A DNA stretch of 64,000 nt from Paenibacillus sp. FSL K6-1096 (GCF_037977055.1 NZ_CP150274.1:6882001-6946000), one strand, 5' to 3'; counted from the first letter of the stretch, positions 1-9,365 are shown. The notes: generated from the sequence alone by a model not told the origin. A program made the numbers and translations.

Positions 1-2
1 TG

Positions 3-830
3 ACGAATCAGGCGGGCGAATCCCATATTGTTCACGGCCTGACCAAAGCGGTGGTGGGACAGAGAGCGCAGCCGGAGGCAGCGGTTCTGCCGGATGCAGC
101 AGAGGTGGCAGGCCGGTTCGTGGCGGCGCGCCGTCCCGGGCATGGCTTCATGAAGCTGTTTCCTTACCTGACAATGATGAAGCTTGAGCCTCAAGGTGCT
201 AATGAGCTTAAAGTGACATTGGCCGGGCTGACCGGAAGCTACAAGCAGGTTCAGTCTTACCTCTATGAGAAGACGGGCGGGGATTCCGGGCTGGATGCCT
301 GGCCGATGCTGTATGCCACAGTGAAAGAGGGAAAGGTAACGGCTGTATCAGTCTATACCACCGATTATCTGCCGCTGCCTCCAGGACGTTCCATGCCGGT
401 ACTGCTGCTCAGCGCAGCACTTGCGGGGCTGGCAATTGTCTATTTCGTGATTTCTCCGTTGGTGTTGGGGGGACAGGCGATTCTCAGGAAGCGGAGAGAA
501 CGTAACCGTCCTGCACCCCGTTCCGCCAACCGGAAGCTGACGGCAGGGCTGACCTTGACAGGTACAGGTCTGGTGGTCAATAATCTGGTGCTGGCCTTAC
601 GGATGCTTAGCAACAGTGAGCGTGCATATGCGGAGGTGTACCCGCAGATTATAGTGAACTATGGTCTGAGTGGCTTGGCTGTTCTGCTTATAGCTGCGCT
701 TTGGCTGCGCAGGAAGCAGCCCCGGAACCCGTACAGTATAACGGCCCGTAACCACTGGGCAGCCTTCGTGCCTGTGGTGATGATGGTGCTTTTGCTGGCC
801 CAGCTTGTATTTTGGGAATTTTACAGTTAA
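3..830 (+). CDS. C-terminal part of a membrane-anchored serine-hydrolase-like protein (5' end outside window)
   Basis: The frame is open from the first bases, so the gene begins upstream of the window and only about 275 residues are seen. The first ~120 residues are soluble and beta-rich. They are followed by about four hydrophobic membrane segments (near LLLSAALAGLAIVYFVI, a segment around GLVVNNLVLAL, one around GLAVLLIAALW, and the C-terminal VPVVMMVLLLAQLVF) separated by basic loops such as LRKRRERNR. This layout resembles the C-terminal tail of beta-lactamase/penicillin-binding-protein-like serine hydrolases with a membrane tail. The catalytic domain is not in the window, so the family call is an inference. 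An internal GTG at position 51 is not a likely start because the frame stays open upstream. Confidence 0.6.
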   Translation, partial: TNQAGESHIVHGLTKAVVGQRAQPEAAVLPDAAEVAGRFVAARRPGHGFMKLFPYLTMMKLEPQGANELKVTLAGLTGSYKQVQSYLYEKTGGDSGLDAWPMLYATVKEGKVTAVSVYTTDYLPLPPGRSMPVLLLSAALAGLAIVYFVISPLVLGGQAILRKRRERNRPAPRSANRKLTAGLTLTGTGLVVNNLVLALRMLSNSERAYAEVYPQIIVNYGLSGLAVLLIAALWLRRKQPRNPYSITARNHWAAFVPVVMMVLLLAQLVFWEFYS

Positions 831-877
831 GTAGCAGGGGAAGGGCGGAGAAGCGGTCACTTGGAAGAAGAATAACC

Positions 878-1105
878 GATTTCTATTCTTACATTCAAAT
901 AGGTGATTGTATTTAATGCAATAGAAAATGGATTACTGACCGTAAAATGAGATTCTATTGTATTTTATACAGTAGAATTTTGTGTTTTGGGTGAAAACAG
1001 GCCTTTGTTCAACATTCCATTGTACGGAATACATTAGATTCTATTTCGAAGCCCTTTTTACAGCAATCCATTGTACAAAATGCAATTACTATCGCTCCAG
1101 CGCCT
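878..1105. repeat. AT-rich intergenic inverted repeats (ATTCTATTGTA family)
   Basis: The 439-bp gap between the first gene and secA2 holds no convincing gene. It contains variants of TTCTATTGTA and CAATAGAA. Arms 953-962 and 968-977 form a 9/10 hairpin with a 5-nt loop, and CCATTGTAC occurs twice (near 1017 and 1067). The 65-codon frame across 982-1179 has no ribosome binding site. Similar motifs recur near 45259-45316. Confidence 0.5.
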
Positions 1106-1210
1106 ACAGCATCCGAATGACTGCTGTGAAAATGAGAAGCTATAGTAAATCTGAGCCTGCACTAGTTCGTGGGGTATAACAGAATACCTTTCATTTTCTG
1201 TGTAAACTAG

Positions 1211-1250
1211 AAACGGCTATGCTATCCTCTTAAGGACGCATAGCCGTTTA
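1211..1250 (-). terminator. Hairpin downstream of secA2
   Basis: AAACGGCTATGC (1211-1222) and its exact complement (1238-1249) form a 12-bp stem, 20 bp past the secA2 stop. The T-run on the minus strand is short (GTTTCTAGTTT). Confidence 0.65.
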
Positions 1251-1269
1251 TACTACTATAAGGGCTATA

Positions 1270-3564
1270 TTAATATTTCGGCTGCTTAATGAAGGGGGAT
1301 AATAGCTTTTGTGCAATGGGACGCAGCCAAAAAGCTAGAATGGTCGTTCCCGTCCATGAGCTGCGCTTATTCTGGAGGTATTGATCGTTGATGATATAAG
1401 TCCGGGTCGAAGCGGGACTCTTAAGGCCAAGCTTCTCCCATTCAGCCGGATCATTGGACCCTCCGAGCCTGACAAGCATAGCCTCTGCCGCACGGTCGAT
1501 TTTGGCCGGTATATGTCTGAAGGCTTCAGTGATCTTCATATGAAATTCATCAATGGGACTCCGGCTGGCGATGCTCTCCAGGTGAATACCTTCGCGGAGA
1601 TAAGAGACGTAGGCCAGATGGTCTGCCCAGCATTCATCGATATAGAACAGCCGTACCCGCTGCTCCGCAGGGCTCAGCGGCTGCTCGCCCAGCAGAATGC
1701 GGAGGCGCTCCGTATAGAGAATCCTCCGCTGGTCCTCGACCATATCGGAATACCCGTTCAACTCGTTATGGATATCGAAGTTCTGGCTCATAACAATCTG
1801 CTGAATACTTGCAATCCTGCTGCGGAGCGAAGGTTCTTTGATAGCTTCCTTCTGTCTGAGCGCATGGGCTGGGGTAGGGGAGCTGAAGCGGCGCATGAGA
1901 TCGTCTTCCAGGCTGACATAGAAGACAGAAGCCCCCGGATCGCCCTGGCGGCCGGAACGTCCACGGAGCTGGTTATCAATCCGCACGCTTTCGTTCACAT
2001 GGGTGCCGATGACATATAAGCCGCCCAGCCTGGCGACAGCTTCGGCCTGTGCCGGATCGCCGCCGCCGAGCCGGATATCAACCCCGCGTCCCGCCATATT
2101 CGTAGAGACGGTTACGGCGCCGAGTTCGCCCGCTTTCGCAATGATTGCGGCTTCCTCGGCGTCGTTCTTCGCATTCAGCACCTGAGCGGGAACACCGGCA
2201 GCCGCAAGCTCCGCAGCGAGCATGTCCGATTCCTCAACGCTGGCGGTCCCGATCAGAATAGGACGTCCCTCCTTGTGAACGGAGGAAATATCCTGCACGA
2301 GCGCCTGATATTTGGCTTCTTTATGCGTGTAGATCCGGTGCGGGTGATCTACCCGGATATTAGGCTTATTCGGCGGAATCTGCACTACCTGCAGTGCATA
2401 GATATCCTTGAATTCGATCGCTGAGGCGCAGGCCGTAGCCGTCATTCCGCAGATTTCCGGATACAGGCTAATGAAGTGCTGAATGGTGATCGTACCGAGA
2501 ATTTTCCCGCCAGCGGTCCATTTCAGTCCTTCTTTGGCCGTTAGAGCAGCTTGCAAGCCGTCCGGCAAAAAACGGTTCTCAGCCACGCGTCCGGTGTACT
2601 CTTCAATCAGTTCGATTCGGCCATCCCGGACAATGTAATCAACATCCTTCGTTAATAAGGTCTCCACATGCAACGCACAATTGAGTGAGGTTAACAGATG
2701 ACTGTTATGGCTGTCATACAGATTGCCGCATCCCAGCAGAGCTTCCACCTTGGCAGCACCCGCTTCATTCAGGTATACATTACGCTGAAATTCATCATAA
2801 TCGTAATGCTCCCCAGGCAGCAGTTGACGTGCCAGATCCGCGTACAGCATACCGTCACTGTGGCTTAGCTCAGACTCGCCGCTGATCACAAGCGGCACCC
2901 GCGCTTCATCAAGCAGAAGGGAATCGGCTTCATCTACAATGACGTAATGGAAGGGGCGGTGTACTGTAGCAGCCTCAGTGAAGGCAATGGTGTCGCGCAA
3001 GTAGTCGAACCCCGCTTCTTTGGCCGTAACATAGGTGATATCGCTCCTGTAGGCCACCCGTTTCTCTGTCAGGCTCATACCCGCTTGAACCGAATCCACC
3101 GTTAATCCCAGGAAGCGGTAGACCGGACCCATCCACTGCGCATCCCGCCGGGCTAAATAATCGTTGAAGGTCAGTACATGTACGCCTTTGCCAGTCAAGG
3201 CATTCAGATAGGCTGGCATTACGGCTGAGAGGGTTTTGCCCTCACCGGTGTGCTGCTCGATCAGCATTCGCTCGTGCAGAGCGATCCCAGCCATGATCTG
3301 GACATCGTAAGGCTGTAATCCGAGTGTTCTTGAGGCAGCCTCACAGACTAATGAATAGGCATCGACAAGCAACTCGTCCAGAGCGATGCCGGATTGGGCA
3401 GCACGCTGAAGCCGGAGGGACTCCTCCTGAAGCTTGGTGTCATCCCAATCCTGCAAATCTCGTTTGCGGATTTGCTCCGTTTTGTCGCGGTAGGCTTTAA
3501 GCATATTCCGGTTATCGTAATCTCTGAACCGTTGCATGAATCTGGCAGCCATATTCATAGTCAT
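1270..3564 (-). CDS. Accessory preprotein translocase ATPase, SecA2-like
   Basis: SecA-family motor ATPase that would drive protein export through SecYEG. Seen: Walker A HTGEGKT near residue 105, the DEAD box in VIVDEADSLLLDEARVP near 211, the helicase-2 motif TNMAGRGVDIRLGG, and QLRGRSGRQGDPG. The protein is 764 aa, shorter than housekeeping SecA, and lacks the C-terminal linker with the zinc-binding CxCxnCH tail. It ends in a short hydrophobic/basic segment instead. The chosen ATG lies 5 nt after GGGGAG. A TTG nine codons upstream is also open but has no binding site. No secY2 or accessory Sec genes lie nearby, so it probably works with the normal channel. The substrate is unknown. Confidence 0.85.
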   Translation of the reverse strand: MTMNMAARFMQRFRDYDNRNMLKAYRDKTEQIRKRDLQDWDDTKLQEESLRLQRAAQSGIALDELLVDAYSLVCEAASRTLGLQPYDVQIMAGIALHERMLIEQHTGEGKTLSAVMPAYLNALTGKGVHVLTFNDYLARRDAQWMGPVYRFLGLTVDSVQAGMSLTEKRVAYRSDITYVTAKEAGFDYLRDTIAFTEAATVHRPFHYVIVDEADSLLLDEARVPLVISGESELSHSDGMLYADLARQLLPGEHYDYDEFQRNVYLNEAGAAKVEALLGCGNLYDSHNSHLLTSLNCALHVETLLTKDVDYIVRDGRIELIEEYTGRVAENRFLPDGLQAALTAKEGLKWTAGGKILGTITIQHFISLYPEICGMTATACASAIEFKDIYALQVVQIPPNKPNIRVDHPHRIYTHKEAKYQALVQDISSVHKEGRPILIGTASVEESDMLAAELAAAGVPAQVLNAKNDAEEAAIIAKAGELGAVTVSTNMAGRGVDIRLGGGDPAQAEAVARLGGLYVIGTHVNESVRIDNQLRGRSGRQGDPGASVFYVSLEDDLMRRFSSPTPAHALRQKEAIKEPSLRSRIASIQQIVMSQNFDIHNELNGYSDMVEDQRRILYTERLRILLGEQPLSPAEQRVRLFYIDECWADHLAYVSYLREGIHLESIASRSPIDEFHMKITEAFRHIPAKIDRAAEAMLVRLGGSNDPAEWEKLGLKSPASTRTYIINDQYLQNKRSSWTGTTILAFWLRPIAQKLLSPFIKQPKY

Positions 3565-3717
3565 GTTCTCTCCCCGTTCTCCCAACTGCAAATATGAACG
3601 TCATCGGGTTACTTTATCTGTATATTATAATTCATAACTGTTTTCGTTTACCAATGTATGGATTATAGGCTACAGAGAAAGCGTCAGCCGGATAGAAAAT
3701 AGGAGGGAAAGCAGCCT

Positions 3718-4491
3718 TTAGGCACTCAGTCCGCCGTCTACCGGCAGGATGACCCCAGTTACGAAGGAAGCTTGATCACTAAGTAACCAGGCCGCAGCCT
3801 GTGCGATTTCAACGGGCTCAGCCGGACGCCGGAGAGGCGTCTTGGCACTGATCTGCTCGATAATCTCAGGCTCGATGGAGACCCATTGTTGAATCATATC
3901 TGTCATCGTTGTGCCGGGGGCAATGGCATTGACCCGAATGCCCGCCGGTCCGTATTCGACGGCAGCCGTTTGCGTAAGGCTGTTAACCCCGCGTTTGGAG
4001 GCGCCGTAGGCACCCAAGCCAGGATTGCCCTTTAAGCTGCCGACACTGCTGGTATTGACAATGGCGCCTGATCCGGAGGTCTGCAACATTGCCGTAATCT
4101 GGGCTTTCATGCACAGCCAGACTCCTTTAAAGTTTACGGACTGAATCAGGTCGAAATCCTCTTCCTTCTCATCAGCCAATGAGGATACGGTGACTCCGAC
4201 GCCAGCGTTATTGAAGGCGGCATCAAGCCGGCCATACCGCCTTACTGTGGCGTTGACCGCTTCTTGGGCCCCGCTTGCCTCCGACAGATCGGCTGTGAAA
4301 TATTCCGCTTGTCCTCCCGTTGCCGTAATCTCATCTCTGAGTGAACGCAGCTCGGATTCTGTCCGTGAGACGAGCATCACCGAGGCACCCTGCACGGCAA
4401 ACCACTTTGCTGCTGCAGCCCCGATCCCCCGTCCGGCACCCGTAATCATTACCACCTTGTCCTTGAGCAAGGCTTCAGCATATTTTGTCAT
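3718..4491 (-). CDS. SDR-family NAD(P)-dependent oxidoreductase
   Basis: Classical short-chain dehydrogenase/reductase of 257 aa. The Rossmann glycine motif TGAGRGIG is at residues 17-24, NNAG at 94-97, the catalytic serine in NTSSVGS (~148-149), and Tyr162/Lys166 in YGASK. The C-terminal GVILPVDGG segment is typical of the family. Start ATG follows AAGGAG with 6-nt spacing. It is divergent from the XRE/MmyB-type regulator at 4619, an arrangement common where the regulator controls the dehydrogenase. Substrate unknown; the glucose-1-dehydrogenase/3-oxoacyl-ACP-reductase-like class is closest. Confidence 0.85.
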   Translation of the reverse strand: MTKYAEALLKDKVVMITGAGRGIGAAAAKWFAVQGASVMLVSRTESELRSLRDEITATGGQAEYFTADLSEASGAQEAVNATVRRYGRLDAAFNNAGVGVTVSSLADEKEEDFDLIQSVNFKGVWLCMKAQITAMLQTSGSGAIVNTSSVGSLKGNPGLGAYGASKRGVNSLTQTAAVEYGPAGIRVNAIAPGTTMTDMIQQWVSIEPEIIEQISAKTPLRRPAEPVEIAQAAAWLLSDQASFVTGVILPVDGGLSA

Positions 4492-4618
4492 GTTATTTCT
4501 CCTTTTCGTCAGGTATATTGATATCCTTGATCACTTTGAGTATACTTTGGCTATTGTTTTGGGAGGAGAGCCTTCTTTATGGTAGGCTTACGAGTGACAG
4601 GATAAGGGGGCTGCTTAG

Positions 4619-5440
4619 TTGAATGATAGTGAACGCCGTTTAGCCTTGGGGAATTTTCTGCGAAAAGCAAGATCCTCGATCTCGCCGCATGATGTCGGAC
4701 TGTCTGCCGGCGGCCGCCGCCGGACACAAGGGTTACGCCGCGAAGAAGTTGCTCAACTCGCCAGTATAGGTCTTTCATGGTACACGCGGCTTGAGCAGGG
4801 GCGAGATATCAGTCCTTCAGCGGGTGTGCTGGAGAGTCTGGCTTCGGCCCTTAAGCTAACCCCTAATGAGCGCCGGCATCTTTTTCTGCTGTCAGGAGAG
4901 TCACTGCCGCCTCAACTGGCTGCTGCTGAAGAGAAGATCAGCCCGTCTGTCCAGTTGATGCTGGATGAATTTAATCCGAATCCTGCTTATGTCATCGGGA
5001 GGAGGTATGATTTTCTGGCCTGGAATGCAGCGGCGGAAGCTGTATTTACGATTAGCCGGCTGTCACCGCCGCATGATTACAATCTGATGTGGCGCCAGTT
5101 CACTGACCCAGTCTGGAGGGAGGGTTCAGAGGATTGGGAAACTGTCTCTCAGAGAATTGTAGCGGAGTTTCAGACATCAAGAGCCCGCTATCTGGAGGAT
5201 GTTTCATTTAGCCATTTAATTGCTGACCTTAAGAAGGTAAGCGCCGATTTCGCCAGGATGTGGCAGGGGCATGAGGCGCCGGGCAGCCTTGACGGCTACA
5301 AGAAGCTGCATCATCCTGAGCTTGGAGTGCTGGAGTTTGAACATATTACGCTCCAGTTCCCCAATGACCCGGACCAGCGGATTATGTTATATTTGCCGGA
5401 TACGGCAACGAAGGCCCGTTTGGAGCAGAATTTGCTGTAA
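4619..5440 (+). CDS. XRE-family regulator with MmyB-like ligand-binding domain
   Basis: DNA-binding regulator of 273 aa. A helix-turn-helix occupies roughly residues 10-85, including GLRREEVAQLASIGLSWYTR and LEQGRDISPS, both characteristic of this family. The C-terminal part (~105-265) has the MmyB-like PAS/ligand-binding pattern: YVIGRRYDFLAWNAAAEAV and HPELGVLEFEHITLQ. In other bacteria these regulators usually repress a divergent SDR or oxidoreductase, matching the neighbour at 3718-4491. The start is TTG, eight bases after AAGGGGG. The shared 127-bp intergenic holds AGTATACT near 4540, a short palindrome that could be part of an operator. Confidence 0.85.
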   Translation: MNDSERRLALGNFLRKARSSISPHDVGLSAGGRRRTQGLRREEVAQLASIGLSWYTRLEQGRDISPSAGVLESLASALKLTPNERRHLFLLSGESLPPQLAAAEEKISPSVQLMLDEFNPNPAYVIGRRYDFLAWNAAAEAVFTISRLSPPHDYNLMWRQFTDPVWREGSEDWETVSQRIVAEFQTSRARYLEDVSFSHLIADLKKVSADFARMWQGHEAPGSLDGYKKLHHPELGVLEFEHITLQFPNDPDQRIMLYLPDTATKARLEQNLL

Positions 5441-5451
5441 AGTCCAAGCAA

Positions 5452-5551
5452 ACAAGTGGAAACGGCTTTGCCGTCCTTTTAAAGGACGGTACCGTTTCAG
5501 CGAGAAATAGAAGGATAATTTATCGTGTGCAACATGTAAATTCTTATATTT
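5452..5551 (+). repeat. Dispersed 100-bp structured intergenic repeat, copy 1
   Basis: This 100-bp segment matches the reverse complement of 52664-52763 at 92 of 100 positions without gaps. It folds as nested inverted repeats: an outer GAAACGG/CCGTTTC, an inner CGTCCTTTTAAAGGACG palindrome, and a second stem between AAATA-AAG and CTTATATTT. It lies between the XRE regulator and the sugar-transport operon. Confidence 0.85.
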
Positions 5552-5557
5552 TAAAAC

Positions 5558-5599
5558 AAGCGACCCTACAGAAGGCGGACAGCCCCCGGAGGATCGCTT
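5558..5599 (-). terminator. Terminator of the sugar ABC operon
   Basis: On the minus strand AAGCGATCCT pairs with AGGGTCGCTT (one G-U pair) and is followed by GTTTTAAAAT, 35 bp past the stop of the last permease gene. Confidence 0.65.
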
Positions 5600-5633
5600 A
5601 TTTATGTTAACAATATTTTTGGGCCCGTAAGAC

Positions 5634-6563
5634 TTAGCCCTTAACCCCGCCGACAACCATCCCTTTGACGAAATACTTCTGCAGGAACGGATAGACGATG
5701 ATGATCGGCACACTGGCCACAATGGTCATCGTAGCACGGATCGAGGTCGGTGTAACGGTCGCTTTATTGCCTTGCGCGTTCGCAAAGGCATCGGCTGCCG
5801 AGGAGCTGGACATCGCGGTGTTGGATGTTGACAGCATCTTCATCAGCTCGTATTGCAGTGTACTCAGGCTTGGCGTGGAGGAGTTGTACAGGAAGACGTC
5901 AAACCAGGAATTCCACTGATAGACTGCTACGAACAGGGAGACGGTGGCCAGCGCCGGAACGGTCAGCGGAAGCACAATGCGCGAGAAGGTGATGAAGTCG
6001 CCTGCGCCGTCGATTTTGGCCGATTCCATCAGTCCCTCAGGCAGTGCCTCAATGAAGGAGCGGATGACGATCATATTGAACACGCCGATGATGCCCGGAA
6101 TGATATAGACCCAGAAGCTATTCAGCATGTTCAGCTCTTTGATCAGCAGGTAGCCCGGAATCAGACCGCCGCTGAAGTACATGGTGAAGATAAAAGTGAT
6201 GGATACAAACTTTCTCAGCTTATATTCCGGACGGCTTACCGTATAGGCCAGCATCGCTGTACAGAATACGGAGACCACAGTGCCGATGACCGTCCGTGCT
6301 GCGGAGACAAACGTTGCAAAAAAGACATCGGATTCGCTGAACACATACTCAAAGTTGCGCAGTGTCCATTCCCGCGGCCAGATATAAATGTCTCCCCGCA
6401 CCGAGTCATTCGCATCGTTGAAGGATAAGGCGAACATATTCAGGAACGGGTAAAGGGTGACAATCACTAACAGAATCATGAAGATAACATTGCATACATC
6501 GAAGATGCGGTCGCCTAATGAAGAATGGCGGTATGCGTTGGAGCTTGCTTTAGCTTTGGCCAT
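5634..6563 (-). CDS. Sugar ABC transporter permease, LplC/YtcP type (CUT1)
   Basis: Inner-membrane permease of 309 aa with six predicted transmembrane segments; the first is near residues 22-45 (FMILLVIVTLYPFLNMFAL). The ATPase-coupling EAA loop is visible as EALPEGLMESAKIDGAGDFITF. The C-terminus ends in FLQKYFVKGMVVGGVKG, typical of LplC/YtcP proteins. It is the last gene of a minus-strand cluster, 17 bp behind the partner permease, and starts after AAAGGAGG. The import ATPase is absent from the cluster, as in Bacillus systems that borrow an MsmX-type ATPase. The substrate is probably a complex oligosaccharide, but this is inferred from the family only. Confidence 0.9.
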   Translation of the reverse strand: MAKAKASSNAYRHSSLGDRIFDVCNVIFMILLVIVTLYPFLNMFALSFNDANDSVRGDIYIWPREWTLRNFEYVFSESDVFFATFVSAARTVIGTVVSVFCTAMLAYTVSRPEYKLRKFVSITFIFTMYFSGGLIPGYLLIKELNMLNSFWVYIIPGIIGVFNMIVIRSFIEALPEGLMESAKIDGAGDFITFSRIVLPLTVPALATVSLFVAVYQWNSWFDVFLYNSSTPSLSTLQYELMKMLSTSNTAMSSSSAADAFANAQGNKATVTPTSIRATMTIVASVPIIIVYPFLQKYFVKGMVVGGVKG

Positions 6564-6580
6564 TACATGTGTCCTCCTTT

Positions 6581-7540
6581 CTAGTACAATCTGCTCTCGC
6601 CCATACGTTTGGCGATATTATTGGCTGCGATCAAGAAGATGAAGCTGACCACCGTTTTGAACATACCCGCTGCGGTGGCGAGTCCGAAGTTATTCATCTG
6701 CATCCCGTATTTCAGTACGAAGATATCCAGATTCTCCGAGTAGTCGAGGTTCATCCCGTTCCCCAGCAGATACTGCGCCTCGAACCCGGATTCCAAGATA
6801 TGACCGAGGTTCATGATCAGGATCAGGACAATGACCGGCTTGATGCCCGGCAGGGTAATATAGAACATTCTTTGCAGACGGGAGGCCCCGTCAATCTCAG
6901 CCGCTTCATATTGGGACGGGTCGATGGAGGTGATGGCTGCCAGATAGATGATCGTGTTCCAGCCGACATTCTTCCAGACCTCCGTAACCCCGAGTATTCC
7001 CCAGAAGTACTTGCCTTCGCCCAGCCACAGAATTGGATGATCAATAAGCTGCGCTTTGATCAGCAGCACATTGATGATCCCTTCCGGTGCCAGTGCCATT
7101 TGTACGATATTGGCCGCTACGACCCAGGAAATGAAGTAAGGCAGGTAGCTGATCGTCTGCACCGTGCGTTTGAAGAGGACATTGCGCAGCTCATTCAGCA
7201 GCAGGGCCAGCACGATCGCTGTAACGAATCCGAGAACCAGGTTAATTGAGCTCATGACGAGCGTATTGCGGAGCACACGGTAGAACTGCTGTTCCTGGAA
7301 CAGGAACTTGAAGTTATCAAGTCCAACCCACTTCTGGTCGAACAGATCCTTAGCCGGTTTGAATTTCTGAAAAGCAATCGTCCATCCCCACAGAGGGAGG
7401 TATTTGAAGATGATTACCCAGATAAGGAAGGGCAATGACATCAGCATAAGCATTTTCTGTTTAGACAACTCTTTAAAAAAGGTTTTGAAGCGCGAGGTGC
7501 CAGTATTTGATTTCGTTAACTGCACAGCGGTTTTCCCCAC
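6581..7540 (-). CDS. Sugar ABC transporter permease, LplB/YteP type (CUT1)
   Basis: Permease of 319 aa pairing with the product at 5634-6563. It has a cytoplasmic N-terminus (~30 residues), six transmembrane segments starting at LMLMSLPFLIWVIIFKYLPL, and an EAA loop around SQYEAAEIDGASRLQRMFYITLPG. The C-terminal GMFKTVVSFIFLIAANNIAKRMGE is characteristic of LplB-like subunits. The start is GTG, preceded by GGAAAGGGGA. It lies between the solute-binding lipoprotein and the second permease, so the three probably form one transporter. Confidence 0.9.
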   Translation of the reverse strand: MGKTAVQLTKSNTGTSRFKTFFKELSKQKMLMLMSLPFLIWVIIFKYLPLWGWTIAFQKFKPAKDLFDQKWVGLDNFKFLFQEQQFYRVLRNTLVMSSINLVLGFVTAIVLALLLNELRNVLFKRTVQTISYLPYFISWVVAANIVQMALAPEGIINVLLIKAQLIDHPILWLGEGKYFWGILGVTEVWKNVGWNTIIYLAAITSIDPSQYEAAEIDGASRLQRMFYITLPGIKPVIVLILIMNLGHILESGFEAQYLLGNGMNLDYSENLDIFVLKYGMQMNNFGLATAAGMFKTVVSFIFLIAANNIAKRMGESRLY

Positions 7541-7657
7541 CTGTACCGTCCCCTTTCCAAGCTCTATATTCTCTCTTTGCTAACAAGTGTAGAAGGGAAA
7601 AGTGAAGGCAGGCTTCACTTTTCCCGGTTCATCATGCTGCATCTGGGAAGCGGAGGC

Positions 7658-9337
7658 TTACCATTTGCCGTCGACGCGGTCCTTGATCTTGTTAGTCATG
7701 AATTCTTCGTAGCCCTTAGCATCGAGCTTGTTGAATTCGGCCAGGTATTCATTCCAGACCGTTTCGAATTGTCCGGGAGCGGCAAGCACCATACGAGGAT
7801 AGTACTTCTGCTGCAAATCGCCGGCTCTCTGGCTGAAGAGCTGCTCAGGGGAGCCCGGTTCTTTCTCAATACTCCAGGCAGGATACCATGGACGCTCTAC
7901 CGGCTCGGCATAGAAGTCGGAGAAGGTCTTCAGGTTGTATTTCTCCAGCAGGGTTTTGTCGCCCTCTGTGTAGTTGATAGCTGCAACTTCCGGCTGGTTG
8001 AACGGAACGTGGGCGTTGCCGTCATCATATACGGAGTTGTCGCCGTAACGCGGCCACTCATAATCGAAATAAGCGAAGCCGAATTTACGTTTGAAATCAT
8101 TGTCGTTGCGGTTGGCCAGCTGTTCTTCGCTCATAATCATACGGCCTTCAGCGTTCTTAGAGTAGGTTTCGCCTTCAATGCCCCACTGTACAAGCTTCTG
8201 GTTCTCATCGGTCAGCAGGTTGTCGAAATATTTAATGATACGGACCGGATCTTTCGCGCTGACGGAGATACCCAGTCCGCGGTTGTTCACGAAGGACGGA
8301 GGATCAACATAAGCATCTTTAATGCTCTCGTCATACACGATAGGAAGGGCAACGTAACGCAGGTCGTCATTACCGGCGGATTTCAGGTTGTTAGTGGCAT
8401 CAGTGACCTGCCAGGAATAGTTGACATACCCGAGCACACGGCCGGAGGTCAGCTTGGCCAGATACTGGTCTTTGTTCGCAGTGAACGTCTCAGGGTCAAT
8501 CAGGCCCTTGCCGTTCATTTCATTCAGCTTGGCCAGCCAGCGCTTCTCTGTGTCCGTTCCCTGATACAGCTTGGCTTCATGGCTGTCCATATCGACCAGC
8601 ACGGCGCCTTCATTCGGATAACCGGCCAGGTGCATTGGCTGGTTGGTGATCGTGTAGAATTCTCCTGGTGTGCCGGCGAAGGTGACGAAGCCGATGGTAT
8701 CCTTACCATCTACCTTAGGGTACTTAGCCTGGTATTTCTCAATCAGCTCAAAGTACTGATCAAGCGTTTTCACTTCAGGGTAACCGAATTCCTTGAGGAC
8801 GCGTCTCTGCATCCAGAAGGTGCTGCTAGGGTCTGGCGGCGACAAGTATCCGTTTACATTTGCAGTGAAGGGAAGGATATAGATATTGCCGTCTTCATTG
8901 GTAATTTTATTCATGTAGTCGCCGTAGACACGCTTGATGTTAGGGCCATATTTTTCAATCAGATCATTCAGCGGAATGTATGCACCGGCATCGAGCAGCT
9001 TGGCCAGCTCGCCGACTGGAGAGATGACATCAGGATAGTCGCCTCCGGCAATCATAACACCGGACTTGGTGCTTCCATCGCCAACCACGAATTCCATCTT
9101 CCAGTCTACACCGGTCTGCTCCTGAAGCTTCTTGCCGATGGTGGTATCACTGGCCATGGTATCCTTGTTGGACCCGAAGCCGAAATAAGTGAACGTTACC
9201 GGTTCAGTGCTTACCTCGCCGTCGTTGCCGCTGGCGCTGTTCTTGTTCCCGTTGTTGCCGCCCGAGCAGCCGGCAATGAGGAGGGCCGAAGCCATAACAG
9301 CGGCCAGGCCGGTCTGCAGCCATTTTTTTGTACGCAT
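7658..9337 (-). CDS. Extracellular solute-binding lipoprotein of the Lpl-type sugar transporter
   Basis: Substrate-capturing lipoprotein of 559 aa. The N-terminal signal peptide MRTKKWLQTGLAAVMASALL is followed by the lipobox IAGC (Cys24) and a Gly/Asn/Ser-rich linker. The mature part has the large-SBP pattern: TYFGFGSNKDT near the start, then LLDAGAYIPLNDLIEKYGPN. Length fits the LplA/YtcQ group. The ATG follows AAAGGGG. It is located directly upstream of its two permeases. A TATAAT -10 (9379-9384) and palindromic operator-like sequences precede it, so it may have its own promoter besides readthrough from yesMN-like genes. Confidence 0.9.
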   Translation of the reverse strand: MRTKKWLQTGLAAVMASALLIAGCSGGNNGNKNSASGNDGEVSTEPVTFTYFGFGSNKDTMASDTTIGKKLQEQTGVDWKMEFVVGDGSTKSGVMIAGGDYPDVISPVGELAKLLDAGAYIPLNDLIEKYGPNIKRVYGDYMNKITNEDGNIYILPFTANVNGYLSPPDPSSTFWMQRRVLKEFGYPEVKTLDQYFELIEKYQAKYPKVDGKDTIGFVTFAGTPGEFYTITNQPMHLAGYPNEGAVLVDMDSHEAKLYQGTDTEKRWLAKLNEMNGKGLIDPETFTANKDQYLAKLTSGRVLGYVNYSWQVTDATNNLKSAGNDDLRYVALPIVYDESIKDAYVDPPSFVNNRGLGISVSAKDPVRIIKYFDNLLTDENQKLVQWGIEGETYSKNAEGRMIMSEEQLANRNDNDFKRKFGFAYFDYEWPRYGDNSVYDDGNAHVPFNQPEVAAINYTEGDKTLLEKYNLKTFSDFYAEPVERPWYPAWSIEKEPGSPEQLFSQRAGDLQQKYYPRMVLAAPGQFETVWNEYLAEFNKLDAKGYEEFMTNKIKDRVDGKW

Positions 9338-9365
9338 TGAATATCCCCTTTCTTGTGTGTGTGCC

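Noticed and set aside
982..1179. 65-codon frame in the first intergenic gap
   Set aside because: No ribosome site; lies within AT-rich repeated motifs.
7577..9340. 587-codon plus-strand frame opposite the sugar-binding lipoprotein
   Set aside because: It mirrors a clearly real lipoprotein gene and has no ribosome site or domain. Long antisense frames are common at this codon usage.
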